DNA of 64,000 nt from an uncultured bacterium (GTDB lineage Bacteria > Verrucomicrobiota > Verrucomicrobiia > CAIQCK01). Below, piece by piece: positions 36,972 to 45,821 of the stretch (position 1 is its first letter; each line of letters starts with the position of its first letter). The notes under the pieces were generated by a model that saw nothing but the letters and a program-made list of their open reading frames with translations, had not been told where the DNA came from and made no database searches. The stretch lies in the NCBI GenBank assembly GCA_903870275.1, contig CAIQCK010000012.1:62001-126000 (forward strand). The letters are read 5' to 3'. The position numbers and the translations under genes are program-made.

Positions 36972-39326
36972 CTACGGCAGCCGCTTCAGGCTGGCGGTGT
37001 CAAAATGGATTTCGTCACCGTCGCCCTGGTCGTTGGCGGACGCCATCCAGACGAGCGAGGCGGCGTCCTTTGGCACTTTCGCCACCACGACGATCCGCGT
37101 CCAATTCGCAGCGTCGGCGGGCACCTGGCTGGAGCAACCGGAGTTTTCCGGCAGCCACTTGCCGGCGGCGTCATGGAACTTGATGACGAGCGACGCGCTG
37201 CCTTTCGCGCCGGCCCGCCCGCGGGCATACACCGAGGCGAGATAGGTCTCGCCCGGTTTGGCGGGCAGCGTCTGCATGAGACACGCGGCGGCGGCGGAGC
37301 GAATAACGCCGCCCTCTTTGCCCGATCGCGCCGCGGCGGACGAGAATTCCACTTTGCCGGCGGTATCCGGGCGCACCCACGTGCCCCAGCGCGGACCGGC
37401 CGGCTCGAAATCCGGGTTCGCCAGCAATTCCTTGCCGAGGTTCGGATTGGAGCGGAATTGCAACGCGGCGCGCGCCGCGGCAGCCGCGTCCGGTAATGCG
37501 GTCTGCGCGGCCCACTGTTTCAGGACTGGCTCGGCATCTGGCTGGTCCGCCAGCATTAGCAGCGCGGAACTCACCCGCGTGCCCGGCGCGTTGCGTGAAC
37601 GCTCCTCGAACGCAATCGGTGCGCGATGGAGCGGGCTTGGCTTGATGACGTCGTGATCGAGTGTGGCGCGCGCCCGCGCCGCTTCGAGGTAGCGCTGTAA
37701 GCCGGCGGGCGAATTCAACATCTTCTCACCGTAATAAAGCGCGGACCACAGCTCGGTTTGTCGGAAGCCGTCGCTGTAGAGACGGACACGCGCGCGGACG
37801 GTTTCGTCCTCGTTCACGGCGGCCTGCTCGGCTTTCGTCAGCAGCGCGCGGGCCCTGGCGCACGCGTCGGCGGGCCAGAGATCGAGCTGCTTCGCGTCGA
37901 AAAAGCCGGCCCACATCACCGTCGAGCCGGACGGCCGGTGCATCCATCGCTGTTCGAGGAAGCGGAAGTAGTCGCGCATCGGCGCGGCGGCCTTGCCAAA
38001 CAGCTCGCGACAGAAATCGTCTACGAGCGCGCGGACGTTCTGGTTCACGTTCCAGAGCAGTTGCGAGGCGACCCACGCCTTCGGCCCGTCGAGCGACCAC
38101 GTCGAGTAAATTTCCGCGTAGAAGCCGCGCACGCCGACGCGATGGGCGAACTTCAGGCTCTCCGCCGTCAGCCCGGTGAAAATGCGCGGCGAGACGAAGC
38201 CTGCGCCGTAATAATAATCGTAAATGCCGACGACCGGCACCTTGGCGCACCAGCCGCGGATGAGTTTCTGGTCGCCCGCGCGGATCGCCGGATCGGTCCA
38301 GTTGGCGCGGCCGGCGGTGAGGTAAGGAATGACGCGCGGGTTGACGGCGAACGTGGGTGGCGGCTCGGTGACGTGGTAGGCAAGACAGCCGATGAATTTG
38401 TCGGGATGCGTTTTGGCGAGTTCCTCCGCGACGCGGTTCATGAAGGTGTAGAAACGGTTCGAATAATTCGGCATCCCGCGCGGCGTTTTCTGTTGCGCGG
38501 GGTCGGTTGGGTCGAGCGCGCGGCACGCGGCGCACTCGCAGAAGCCTGCCGCCGCCGTGTCGTTCATGCCGAGTGAGAAGCTGGAGGCGGACGGGTTCGC
38601 GTCGAAATATTTCCGCGCGGCATCGGCGGCGAAGCGCGCGGCTTCGGGGTTCGCGAGGCAAGGCTGCCAGCTGTGCGAATCGTCGCTGGGCGGGCGGAAG
38701 CGTTTGCCTTTGATCTCCGGGAACCACTCCGGGTGCTGGTCGTAGAGTTTCGACGGCACGAAGATATGGAGGAGGTTGTGATGAAAACTGTAACGCGGCC
38801 GGCAGAGGTTGTGCCGCTCCCACTCGCCCTTGTCGAACGGCGCGGCGGAACTCCATTGGCGCGACTTAAACGACGGCTCCTCGCGCCCGGCGAGCCGGCC
38901 GACGCCGAAGCTCGCCCGCTGCGGTACCACCTCGCCAAGTTCCGTTGGAAAATACCATCGGACGCCGGCGTGCTTTTGGAGGAAACGATACACGGCGAAC
39001 TCCGTGCCGTGCGGATTGCGCCCTGCCAGCACGAGGTCGCGGTCGCCAACGGTCTGGATCACGAATCCGTCTTCGTCCAACGCGTCCAGTTTCAAGTCTG
39101 CTTTCTCCACAAACACGTCGCGGCCGATGTGGATGCGCGTGCCGGAAGCAGACTCAGCGACCGGCAGACTCGCGCCGGTCATCTTTTTCAACACACGCTG
39201 GAATTCCGCCGTGGCTCGTTGCACTTCCGGCGGCGCGTCGGCAGCGATGGGCGCGAGCGTGGCGCGCGGCGCGCCGGATTCAACGATGGGAAAGAGAAAC
39301 GCGGCGGCGAGAAGTGCGGTAACCAT
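36972..39326 (-). CDS. Secreted DUF4838-type / alpha-glucuronidase-like protein with C-terminal binding module
   Basis: A 784-residue protein with a hydrophobic N-terminus (MVTALLAAAFLFPIVES). Residues ~20-130 resemble the alpha-glucuronidase-type N-terminal domain (PPEVQRATAEFQRVLKKMTG, IHIGRD, GTEFAVYRFLQKHAGVRWYFP). Residues ~150-560 match DUF4838 with SLGMNDTAAAGFCECAAC, the counterpart of the Cys-rich segment of the protein at 23399. Residues ~640-784 look like a carbohydrate-binding sandwich (ELLANPDFEPAGPRWGTW ... DEIHFDTASL). A GGAGGA ribosome site 8 nt upstream supports the start. Probably a glycosidase acting on a uronate-containing glycan; inference. Confidence 0.8.
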   Translation of the reverse strand: MVTALLAAAFLFPIVESGAPRATLAPIAADAPPEVQRATAEFQRVLKKMTGASLPVAESASGTRIHIGRDVFVEKADLKLDALDEDGFVIQTVGDRDLVLAGRNPHGTEFAVYRFLQKHAGVRWYFPTELGEVVPQRASFGVGRLAGREEPSFKSRQWSSAAPFDKGEWERHNLCRPRYSFHHNLLHIFVPSKLYDQHPEWFPEIKGKRFRPPSDDSHSWQPCLANPEAARFAADAARKYFDANPSASSFSLGMNDTAAAGFCECAACRALDPTDPAQQKTPRGMPNYSNRFYTFMNRVAEELAKTHPDKFIGCLAYHVTEPPPTFAVNPRVIPYLTAGRANWTDPAIRAGDQKLIRGWCAKVPVVGIYDYYYGAGFVSPRIFTGLTAESLKFAHRVGVRGFYAEIYSTWSLDGPKAWVASQLLWNVNQNVRALVDDFCRELFGKAAAPMRDYFRFLEQRWMHRPSGSTVMWAGFFDAKQLDLWPADACARARALLTKAEQAAVNEDETVRARVRLYSDGFRQTELWSALYYGEKMLNSPAGLQRYLEAARARATLDHDVIKPSPLHRAPIAFEERSRNAPGTRVSSALLMLADQPDAEPVLKQWAAQTALPDAAAAARAALQFRSNPNLGKELLANPDFEPAGPRWGTWVRPDTAGKVEFSSAAARSGKEGGVIRSAAAACLMQTLPAKPGETYLASVYARGRAGAKGSASLVIKFHDAAGKWLPENSGCSSQVPADAANWTRIVVVAKVPKDAASLVWMASANDQGDGDEIHFDTASLKRLP

Positions 39327-39395
39327 AATCTGTTTCCTCCGGCGATTTGTTGGCGCTCAGCATACGCACCCGCCGGCCGCGCGTCAAAACCAGTC

Positions 39396-41264
39396 TTAGT
39401 CGCGCCCGGCAGTCGCGGCTTGAAGCCGTTGCCGCGATCCCGCCGGGCCGCCTTCGGTCGAAATACTCCGTGCCGGGCTGTCGTCAGCCAGTCGGAAATC
39501 GAGGGCGTCGGCGTTCACGAACTTCGGATCGACAACGATGGAATGGGCGTCGAGTTTGCTTTGCCGCTGGAATTCGGCGAACTGGCCGGGCGCGAACGAT
39601 GTTTTCAGGAATACCATCAGAACTTCGCCGCGCTGGAACCAGCAGTTGTGGTCCATCGTCAGTCCGGCAGTCCAGTCATTCCACATCCGCAGCGCGCTGT
39701 CGGTGGCGTTGCAGAAGATATTGTCGCGCACGAAAACTTCGGACGTCTGTGCCGGGTTCGCGTAGAACATCAGGTGGCGGCCGTTGCGGTCGGGGCGCTG
39801 CGCGTGGCCCCAGCCGAAGCCGGCGTTGACGCAGGTGTTGTGCTCGAAGTGGATGTTGCGCGTCACGGAGGCGGGGCCGCGGTTCCAATACTCGAACGAG
39901 TACTCGGAGTTCCAGATGACATTGTCGCGGTAGGTGATGTTGATTTGCTGATTGGTGCCGCCGCCCTGGTTGGTGAGCGCGGCGTCGTAGATCTCCCAGA
40001 GGCGGCAGCCTTCAACGACGCAGTCGCGCGCACTCGACCAGAACTCGATGCCGTTGCCGTAGCGAACAGGACGACCCTCCGGCGTGGTGAACTGGTGGCC
40101 GCCGCCGATCCATGAAATGTCGCAGTTGCGAATGACGATGCCGCGCGTGGAACCGCCGCCGAAGCCGTGCGCTGCGCCATGGCTCACGACAAGGTTTTCA
40201 TAGAGGACATAGCTCTTGCCGCCCTGGTCCACGATGTGCCGGCACAGGGCCAGCTCGATGCTTTTGTAAAGCTCGGCCGGGTTTTTCTCCGAACACACCT
40301 TCACCTGCCAGTTGGCGCCGTCATACCAGTAGTCGCCTGGCTGCTTGAGGTCGCCGGGTTTCCACTTCTTCACGCCGACGGACTTGCCGTGATCGAAAAT
40401 GATGTTGCCGACATCCACGGTCAGCAGTTCGGTCGCGTCGCACCGGAGCCGCTTCCACGAGACGGGCTGGAAGCCCAACGTCGCGCCGGCCGGCAGAACG
40501 CCACCGAGGTAGAGGGTGATCCGTCCGTCTTTTGCCGTCTTCGACGCCTTGAAACGGGCCGTGCAGTCGGTCCATTCGGAGCCGACGGCAAACCCGCCCG
40601 CGCCCCGGCTGCCGTAGCTCTTCCACGGCGGCGACTGGTTCATCAGGCCGATGCTTCTCAACACAAACGGCTTCGTGCATTTCACGCGGAAGGCGAAGGC
40701 ATAGTAGTCGCCTTCGACGACCGGGAATCCACTGGCGTGAACCTGGATGTGATTTGCCGCCGTGCCGCTGGAGGCACACTCGATTTGCAGCGGGGGCGTT
40801 GCGGTCGCCTTGACCTTCGCGCCGGACTCGGCGTGGACCGACCACTTCAACGACGCGAGGTCATCGCGCGACTCCAACTCGGTGAACGCGGGTTTGGCGG
40901 TGGCCCAGATGTTGCCGCCTTCGTTTTGCCAGTTGCGTGGGTCGTTGCGGCTGACGGAGCCGAGCAGCAGCGGCATCCCGCCCTTGCCATACGCGCCGTA
41001 AGTGATCGGCGCGCCTTCCTTGCCGCTCTGCGCGACCAGTTGCCCGCGCCAGGTGTCGCCGCGTTTGAAGAGCACCGTGTCGCCGGGTTCCAGCTCCGCG
41101 CCGCTGACTTGCCCGAGAGTGCGCCACGGCGATGTCTGCGAGAGGCCGTCGTTGGCGTCGTTGCCCGACGAGGCGACGAAAAAAGTCCGGCCGGCCGCCT
41201 CGGCGGCTGGTTGCAGCCACAAGATCGCGGTCAGGATCAGCGGGGCTAAAGAAGAAATGTTCAC
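39396..41264 (-). CDS. Secreted right-handed parallel beta-helix protein (GTG start)
   Basis: A 622-residue protein with a signal peptide (MNISSLAPLILTAILWLQPAAEA) and a mature start GRTFFVASSGNDANDGLS..PWRTLGQV, the usual opening of secreted beta-helix polysaccharide-active proteins. Residues ~90-290 include an inserted beta-sandwich. Residues ~330-600 contain helix-rung repeats (ENLVVSHGAAHGFGGGSTRG, IVIRNCDISWIGGG, CVVEGCRLWEIYDAAL, NITYRDNVIWNSEYS). The GTG start at 41264 overlaps the upstream gene's stop (GTGA at 41261-41264). It may be a lyase or esterase-partner of the neighbouring glycan enzymes. Confidence 0.83.
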   Translation of the reverse strand: MNISSLAPLILTAILWLQPAAEAAGRTFFVASSGNDANDGLSQTSPWRTLGQVSGAELEPGDTVLFKRGDTWRGQLVAQSGKEGAPITYGAYGKGGMPLLLGSVSRNDPRNWQNEGGNIWATAKPAFTELESRDDLASLKWSVHAESGAKVKATATPPLQIECASSGTAANHIQVHASGFPVVEGDYYAFAFRVKCTKPFVLRSIGLMNQSPPWKSYGSRGAGGFAVGSEWTDCTARFKASKTAKDGRITLYLGGVLPAGATLGFQPVSWKRLRCDATELLTVDVGNIIFDHGKSVGVKKWKPGDLKQPGDYWYDGANWQVKVCSEKNPAELYKSIELALCRHIVDQGGKSYVLYENLVVSHGAAHGFGGGSTRGIVIRNCDISWIGGGHQFTTPEGRPVRYGNGIEFWSSARDCVVEGCRLWEIYDAALTNQGGGTNQQINITYRDNVIWNSEYSFEYWNRGPASVTRNIHFEHNTCVNAGFGWGHAQRPDRNGRHLMFYANPAQTSEVFVRDNIFCNATDSALRMWNDWTAGLTMDHNCWFQRGEVLMVFLKTSFAPGQFAEFQRQSKLDAHSIVVDPKFVNADALDFRLADDSPARSISTEGGPAGSRQRLQAATAGRD

Positions 41265-42406
41265 AGTTTAATGGCGGGAAATGGCACGCGGGTTTTGCCC
41301 GTCTCGGCGGCTTGTTGCGCCAGAAGAGTGGCCAGCGAGCCGTGCAACGACTCTGCGGTGGTGCGCAAAGGCGCGGCTCCCTCGGTGAGGAGGCTGACGA
41401 AGTCTGTGAAAGGATGAGGCGAGTCCGCGCGCAGTTCGTTCACCGCGAGGCGGCGTTCCGCGGCGCCGGCCGGCCTGAGGCACAGGCCGTCGCGTTCGCT
41501 CAAGACCGCGTCGCCTTTGGAGCCAATGACGCCACACTTCCACGTCGTCGAGTGGCCGGCAGGAACCAGATAATCCACGTGGCCGAAGACGCTCGCTCCA
41601 CCTTCGAGCCGGTAGGTGGCGTCGCCGAACGTCTCGAACGCGGGGTGCTGGGGAAGCCCGACGCAGGCTCGCGTGGCCGAAAGGACCTCGGCGTAGCGCC
41701 GGCGCGTGATCCAGTGAACGAAGTCCACGCCGTGGCCCATCAGGTCGTTGATGACGCCGCCATGCTTGTCCGGCGAGAAATACCATTTCGGCCGCCGTTC
41801 GTAGTTCAGCGCATGAGGACCGGCAAAAGTGCAGCCGACGATCTCCCCAATCTCTCCTTGCTGAAGCAGGCTCGCTGCCCGTGCCCAGAAATGGCGCAGG
41901 CTGAAATCCACATGAACCTCCAGCCGCTTCTCGCCGGCGAGAGCGGCGATGCTCTTCAGTTCCTCCAGTCGCGTGCAAAGTGGTTTGTCCGAAAAGACGT
42001 GTTTGCCGGCCCGCAGGGCAGCGATGGCCACTTCTCCCCGCCGGCCGAACTCCTCGCACACAACCACCGCGTCGAGTTTCTCCGATTCAAGCAGTTCGCG
42101 GTGGTTCGCGTAGCGCACGGGCTTTCCGAAGACGCGCTCGCCCTCCTTCCTGTTTTGCTCATCGTCGTCAGCCAGCGCAACGATGCTGACGCGCGGATCT
42201 TTGGCGGCCAGCTTCAGAACATGATACACGTGACCGTGCTTCAGGCCGGCCACGCCAATCCTCAAACGCGCGCCGGTGGCCCCCCACGCGATGCCGCCCA
42301 GCGTCAACGCTGAACTGGCGAGGAACTCCCGCCGCGAGAGATTCGGTTTCTGCGTCAAGTTTCTCCTCTCCGGCGCCTGACTCGCGGTCTTTGCGCGGCG
42401 CGTCAT
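41261..42406 (-). CDS. Tat-exported Gfo/Idh/MocA family oxidoreductase
   Basis: A 381-residue oxidoreductase with a Tat signal (LSRREFLASSALTLGG, RR at 25-26). The nucleotide-binding region LRIGVAGLKHGHVYH is a variant of GxGxxG, and the catalytic motif appears as VFSDKPL (Asp for the usual Glu before Lys-Pro), so activity may be altered. HGVDFVHW provides the conserved histidines. Starts by ATGA overlap with the NHL propeller gene upstream and ends by GTGA overlap with the beta-helix gene: three genes translated as a coupled unit. Confidence 0.85.
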   Translation of the reverse strand: MTRRAKTASQAPERRNLTQKPNLSRREFLASSALTLGGIAWGATGARLRIGVAGLKHGHVYHVLKLAAKDPRVSIVALADDDEQNRKEGERVFGKPVRYANHRELLESEKLDAVVVCEEFGRRGEVAIAALRAGKHVFSDKPLCTRLEELKSIAALAGEKRLEVHVDFSLRHFWARAASLLQQGEIGEIVGCTFAGPHALNYERRPKWYFSPDKHGGVINDLMGHGVDFVHWITRRRYAEVLSATRACVGLPQHPAFETFGDATYRLEGGASVFGHVDYLVPAGHSTTWKCGVIGSKGDAVLSERDGLCLRPAGAAERRLAVNELRADSPHPFTDFVSLLTEGAAPLRTTAESLHGSLATLLAQQAAETGKTRVPFPAIKL

Positions 42407-43452
42407 TTCTGTGGGACGAACTTCTGGATGCGCTTGCCGATGATGTCGCCGCAGTAGAGATTGCCCTTCGAGTCAATCGCCAGCCCGTGCAGCCAGTTCA
42501 GCTCGCCCGGTTTCTCCTGCCCGTCCTCGGCTTTCGGGAATGTCCAGAGCTGGAGCAACTTGCCGTCGGTGTTGAACTTCATCACCACCTGGTCCTTCGG
42601 CGGGCAGCCCAGCGGCGCGAGTGGATACTTCGGGTCCCGGCGCCACTGCATCGGCGACGAGCCGCACGCCCAGATTTCGTCCTTCGGCGTCACCACCAAT
42701 CCCCACGGCGTGATCACGTCCTTCCACACCGCGAGCACCTTGCCGTCCGCGTTGAAAACCTGGATACGAATGTTGTTGCGGTCGGCGACGTAGAGCCGCC
42801 CCTTCGAGTCGCAGACAATCGAGTGCGGGATGCTGAACTCGCCCGGCTTGTGGCCGAGCTTGCCCCACGCCTTGATGAACCGCCCGTTGCGGTCGTAGCG
42901 GACGATGCGCGCGTTGCCGTAGCCGTCGGAGACGAAGATGTCGCCGTTGGGCGCGATGGCCATGTCGGTGGGCTTGTAAAAATGCGTCGCGTCCTCACCC
43001 GGCTCCCCCGGCGTGCCGAGGGTGAGCAGCAGTTTCCGCTCTGGCGAAAACTTCCGCACCACGTGCAGGCCCACGTCCGCCAGCCAGATGTTGTCCTCCT
43101 TGTCGATGCGGATGTAGTGGGCGATGGAGTTGGTGCTTTCCTTTTCCCAACCGCGCAGGTAGTGGCCGTCCGGCGCGAAGACCTGCACCGTAATGTTCGT
43201 GCGTGTGTGAATCCACACGTTCTCCGCCTTGTCCAGCGCGATGCCCGGCACGTGACCGCAACAAATGTCCGGCGGATGCTGCGGCCAGTTCGGCGCCACT
43301 TCATACCACGGCGCGACGTTCACGCGCGGATACACGACCACATTCGTCGCCGAGTAGAGCGTCGGCTTGTTCTGGGCCAAGGCGGTCGCGGCGAGCACGG
43401 CCAGAAGCGCTGGACTCCATCGGCGGAAAGCGGAAGGCAGGGTTCGTTTCAT
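42403..43452 (-). CDS. Secreted NHL-repeat six-bladed beta-propeller protein
   Basis: A 349-residue protein with a signal peptide (MKRTLPSAFRRWSPALLAVLAATALA) and repeated NHL-type blades such as VPGIALDKAENVWIHTR, HYIRIDKEDNIWLADV, TDMAIAPNGDIFVSDGYGNARIVRYD, HSIVCDSKGRLYVADRNNIRIQVF and HGLAIDSKGNLYCGDI. Start at 43452 is preferred over 43464 because GGAG lies 6 nt upstream. Propellers of this kind serve as lyases, binding proteins or scaffolds. It is translationally coupled to an exported oxidoreductase, so it may bind the same substrate. Confidence 0.85.
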   Translation of the reverse strand: MKRTLPSAFRRWSPALLAVLAATALAQNKPTLYSATNVVVYPRVNVAPWYEVAPNWPQHPPDICCGHVPGIALDKAENVWIHTRTNITVQVFAPDGHYLRGWEKESTNSIAHYIRIDKEDNIWLADVGLHVVRKFSPERKLLLTLGTPGEPGEDATHFYKPTDMAIAPNGDIFVSDGYGNARIVRYDRNGRFIKAWGKLGHKPGEFSIPHSIVCDSKGRLYVADRNNIRIQVFNADGKVLAVWKDVITPWGLVVTPKDEIWACGSSPMQWRRDPKYPLAPLGCPPKDQVVMKFNTDGKLLQLWTFPKAEDGQEKPGELNWLHGLAIDSKGNLYCGDIIGKRIQKFVPQK

Positions 43453-43635
43453 CGGTGTCTCCATGATTGATTGAACTATCGCGCCCGAGAGTGTAGCAGC
43501 ATCGTTCCCAACTTGTCCACGCTGACGCGTTTTGGCCACCGCGCGGAAGCATTTTTTCCAGCCCGCCGGCTCACGCAGTTGCGCGACGGCTGGCATGAGT
43601 CTAGCTTCCCCCTAAACGCGGAAAGGAATGACAGC

Positions 43636-43818
43636 ATGAGCTTTCGCAACAAAAACCTGGACCGGCGTGACAGACTCATCGAGCGGCGCATCGCCGCAGA
43701 ATTGCGCGAGGTAGTGGCGGACACGCTCTACGGAGCTTTCGGCAGTGGCCGCCCGATGCCAGCCCGGGCCGCTGTTCCGGCGACCCTCCGCTGGCCCGCG
43801 CCACCGAACGAGCGGTGA
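43636..43818 (+). CDS. Small basic hypothetical protein (60 residues)
   Basis: An ORF starting MSFRNKNLDRRDRLIERRIAAELREVVADTLYG-like (Arg/Lys-rich amphipathic helix in residues ~8-32) and a Pro/Arg tail. AAAGGA at 43622-43627 with 8-nt spacing is a good ribosome site. It stands alone between the divergent NHL gene and the converging guaA. No family recognised; could be a small nucleic-acid or membrane-surface protein, or a chance frame. Confidence 0.45.
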   Translation: MSFRNKNLDRRDRLIERRIAAELREVVADTLYGAFGSGRPMPARAAVPATLRWPAPPNER

Positions 43819-43890
43819 GTCGGCGGGCAATTAATCTCAGCGCGGCCGCCGCTGTGGTTTAGTCGGCGGTGCGATCCCAAGACGCTCGCG

Positions 43891-45441
43891 TTACTCCCAC
43901 TCGATGGTCGCGGGCGGCTTGCTGGAAATGTCGAGGCAGACGCGGTTGACGCCTTTGACTTCGTTGATGATGCGGTTGGAGATGCGCGCCAGGAGGTCGG
44001 GCGGGAAGCGGACCCAGTCCGCGGTCATGCCGTCCTGGCTGTCCACGGCGCGGATGGCGATGACGTGGTCGTAGGTGCGTTCGTCGCCCATGACGCCGAC
44101 GGTGCGGATGGGCAGCAGCACGGCGAAGGATTGCCAGATTTTGTAATACCAGCCGCTGGCCTTCATCTCCTCCACAACGATCCAGTCGGCCTCGCGCAGG
44201 ATGTCGAGGCGCGGTTTGTTGATGGCGCCGAGGACGCGCACGGCCAGTCCGGGTCCGGGGAACGGCTGGCGCCAGACGATCTCGCGCGGCAGGCCGAGTT
44301 CCTCGCCGACGCGGCGGACTTCATCCTTGAAGAGCTGGCGCAACGGTTCAAGGAGCTGGAACCTCATCCGCTTCGGGAGGCCACCGACGTTGTGGTGGCT
44401 CTTGATCATCGCGGAGGGGCCGCCGGCGGTCGGGATGCTCTCGATGACGTCGGGGTAGAGCGTGCCTTGGGCGAGGAACTTCGCGCCCTTGACGGACTTG
44501 GCGTTTTTCTCGAAGACGTCAATGAAGGTCTTGCCGATGATCTTACGTTTGCGCTCGGGATTGGTGACGCCCTTGAGCCGGTCGAGGAAGAGGTGGCTGG
44601 CATTGGCGGTCTTGAGCTTCATGCGGAAGTTTTTGCCAAAAACGCGCTCGACGCTCTCGGCCTCGCCTTTGCGCAGGAGTCCGTTGTTGACGAAGATGGG
44701 CGCGAGCTGGTTGCCGATGGCTTTGTGGATGAGCGCGGCGGCCACGGAGCTGTCCACGCCGCCGGAGAGGCCGAGGATGACGCGGTCGTCGCCGACGGTG
44801 GCGCGGATTTCCTTCACGCTGCGCTCGATGAAGCTGGCCATGGTCCAGAGCCCCTGGCAACCGCAGACGCGGAACATGAAATTTTTCAATATCTCGCGGC
44901 CGTGCGGGGTGTGGACGACTTCGGGATGGAACTGGAGGCCGAAGAGATTGCGCTCGCGGCTTTCCATCGCGGCGAAGGGCGAGTTGCTGCTGCGGGCGAT
45001 GGCTTCGAAGCCGCGCGGCAGTTCGGTGAGTTTGTCACCGTGGCTCATCCAGACGGTTTGCTTCTGGTCGAGGTTGGTGAAGAGCGGGCAGCTCGGCACG
45101 GTGACATCGAGTTCGGCGCGGCCGTATTCACGCTTCAAGCCGTGGGCGACCTTGCCGTGGAGGAGGTAGCTCATGACTTGCATGCCATAGCAGATGCCGA
45201 GCACCGGGATGCCAAGGGCGAAGATGCCGGGGTCGGGCATCGGCGCGTCCTTCTGGTAAACGCTCATCGGGCCGCCGCTGAGGATGATGCCGTTGGGCGC
45301 GAGGGCGTCAATCTCCGCCGCGCGCGTGTTGGGCCGCATGATGGTGGAGAAGACGTTGAACTCGCGCACACGCCGGGCGATGACCTGCGTGTATTGCGAA
45401 CCGAAGTCGAGGATGATGATTTGTTCTCTAGCTTCGCTCAT
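43891..45441 (-). CDS. guaA: GMP synthase (glutamine-hydrolysing)
   Basis: A 516-residue enzyme that converts XMP to GMP with glutamine and ATP in purine synthesis. The N-terminal class-I glutamine amidotransferase domain has the nucleophile in GICYGMQ (C84) and the His/Glu of QFHPEV (H172, E174). The ATP-pyrophosphatase P-loop SGGVDSS is at 226-232. The C-terminal dimerisation domain is complete and ends [15 protein letters not shown]. Length and motifs match the family. It is the one clear housekeeping gene of the window. Confidence 0.98.
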   Translation of the reverse strand: MSEAREQIIILDFGSQYTQVIARRVREFNVFSTIMRPNTRAAEIDALAPNGIILSGGPMSVYQKDAPMPDPGIFALGIPVLGICYGMQVMSYLLHGKVAHGLKREYGRAELDVTVPSCPLFTNLDQKQTVWMSHGDKLTELPRGFEAIARSSNSPFAAMESRERNLFGLQFHPEVVHTPHGREILKNFMFRVCGCQGLWTMASFIERSVKEIRATVGDDRVILGLSGGVDSSVAAALIHKAIGNQLAPIFVNNGLLRKGEAESVERVFGKNFRMKLKTANASHLFLDRLKGVTNPERKRKIIGKTFIDVFEKNAKSVKGAKFLAQGTLYPDVIESIPTAGGPSAMIKSHHNVGGLPKRMRFQLLEPLRQLFKDEVRRVGEELGLPREIVWRQPFPGPGLAVRVLGAINKPRLDILREADWIVVEEMKASGWYYKIWQSFAVLLPIRTVGVMGDERTYDHVIAIRAVDSQDGMTADWVRFPPDLLARISNRIINEVKGVNRVCLDISSKPPATIEWE

Positions 45442-45587
45442 AGTGCTCCGTAAATCGTAATTGGTAACTCGTAATTCGTGATTCGCAATTCAAAACTCGT
45501 GATCTGTGATGGCGGATTATTATCCCGATTGTTTCGGGCGGGCAACGAAGAACGAATCACGAGTTGCGCATCGCGGATCACAAACAA
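45442..45587. repeat. Degenerate short repeats and inverted repeat upstream of guaA
   Basis: Between 45451 and 45510 the words CGTAATT, CTCGTAATTCGTGATTC and related variants recur with a spacing of about 9-10 nt. AACTCGTGAT (45494-45503) has an exact inverse complement, ATCACGAGTT, at 45556-45565, and between them lies a CCCGA/TCGGG hairpin (45524-45538). The region carries no gene and is much more AT-rich than its flanks. It sits between the end of the TonB-like cluster and the start of guaA. Confidence 0.55.
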
Positions 45588-45821
45588 TTAAATCCGCTGT
45601 GGTTCGTTCACCGTGCCGCAGCGCGGACAGTTGGAATGTTCCAGCTCGTGGTCGTCCAGATAGGGATGCGCGCATTTGGCGCAACTGAAAATGCGCGTGG
45701 GCTTCGGCTCGACGTGCATCGCCCGCCGGCGGATGGCGTTGTGGATGGCGGCGAGGACGCTGATGGCCAGGACGGCCAGCAGATAAACCACCACCGCCGT
45801 GTCAAAACGGACCGGGATCAT
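45588..45821 (-). CDS. Small membrane protein with C-terminal zinc ribbon
   Basis: A 77-residue protein: one transmembrane segment (TAVVVYLLAVLAISVLAAIH, residues ~8-27), then a zinc-ribbon motif made of FSCAKCAHPY and SNCPRCGTV (four cysteines). The ATG at 45821 overlaps the stop of the TonB-like gene (ATGA), which fixes the start and puts it in the ExbB/ExbD cluster. Function unknown; perhaps an accessory of the transport complex. Confidence 0.75.
   Translation of the reverse strand: MIPVRFDTAVVVYLLAVLAISVLAAIHNAIRRRAMHVEPKPTRIFSCAKCAHPYLDDHELEHSNCPRCGTVNEPQRI

Noticed and set aside
44065..45453. 462-codon plus-strand frame
   Set aside because: Antisense to guaA, a certain gene.
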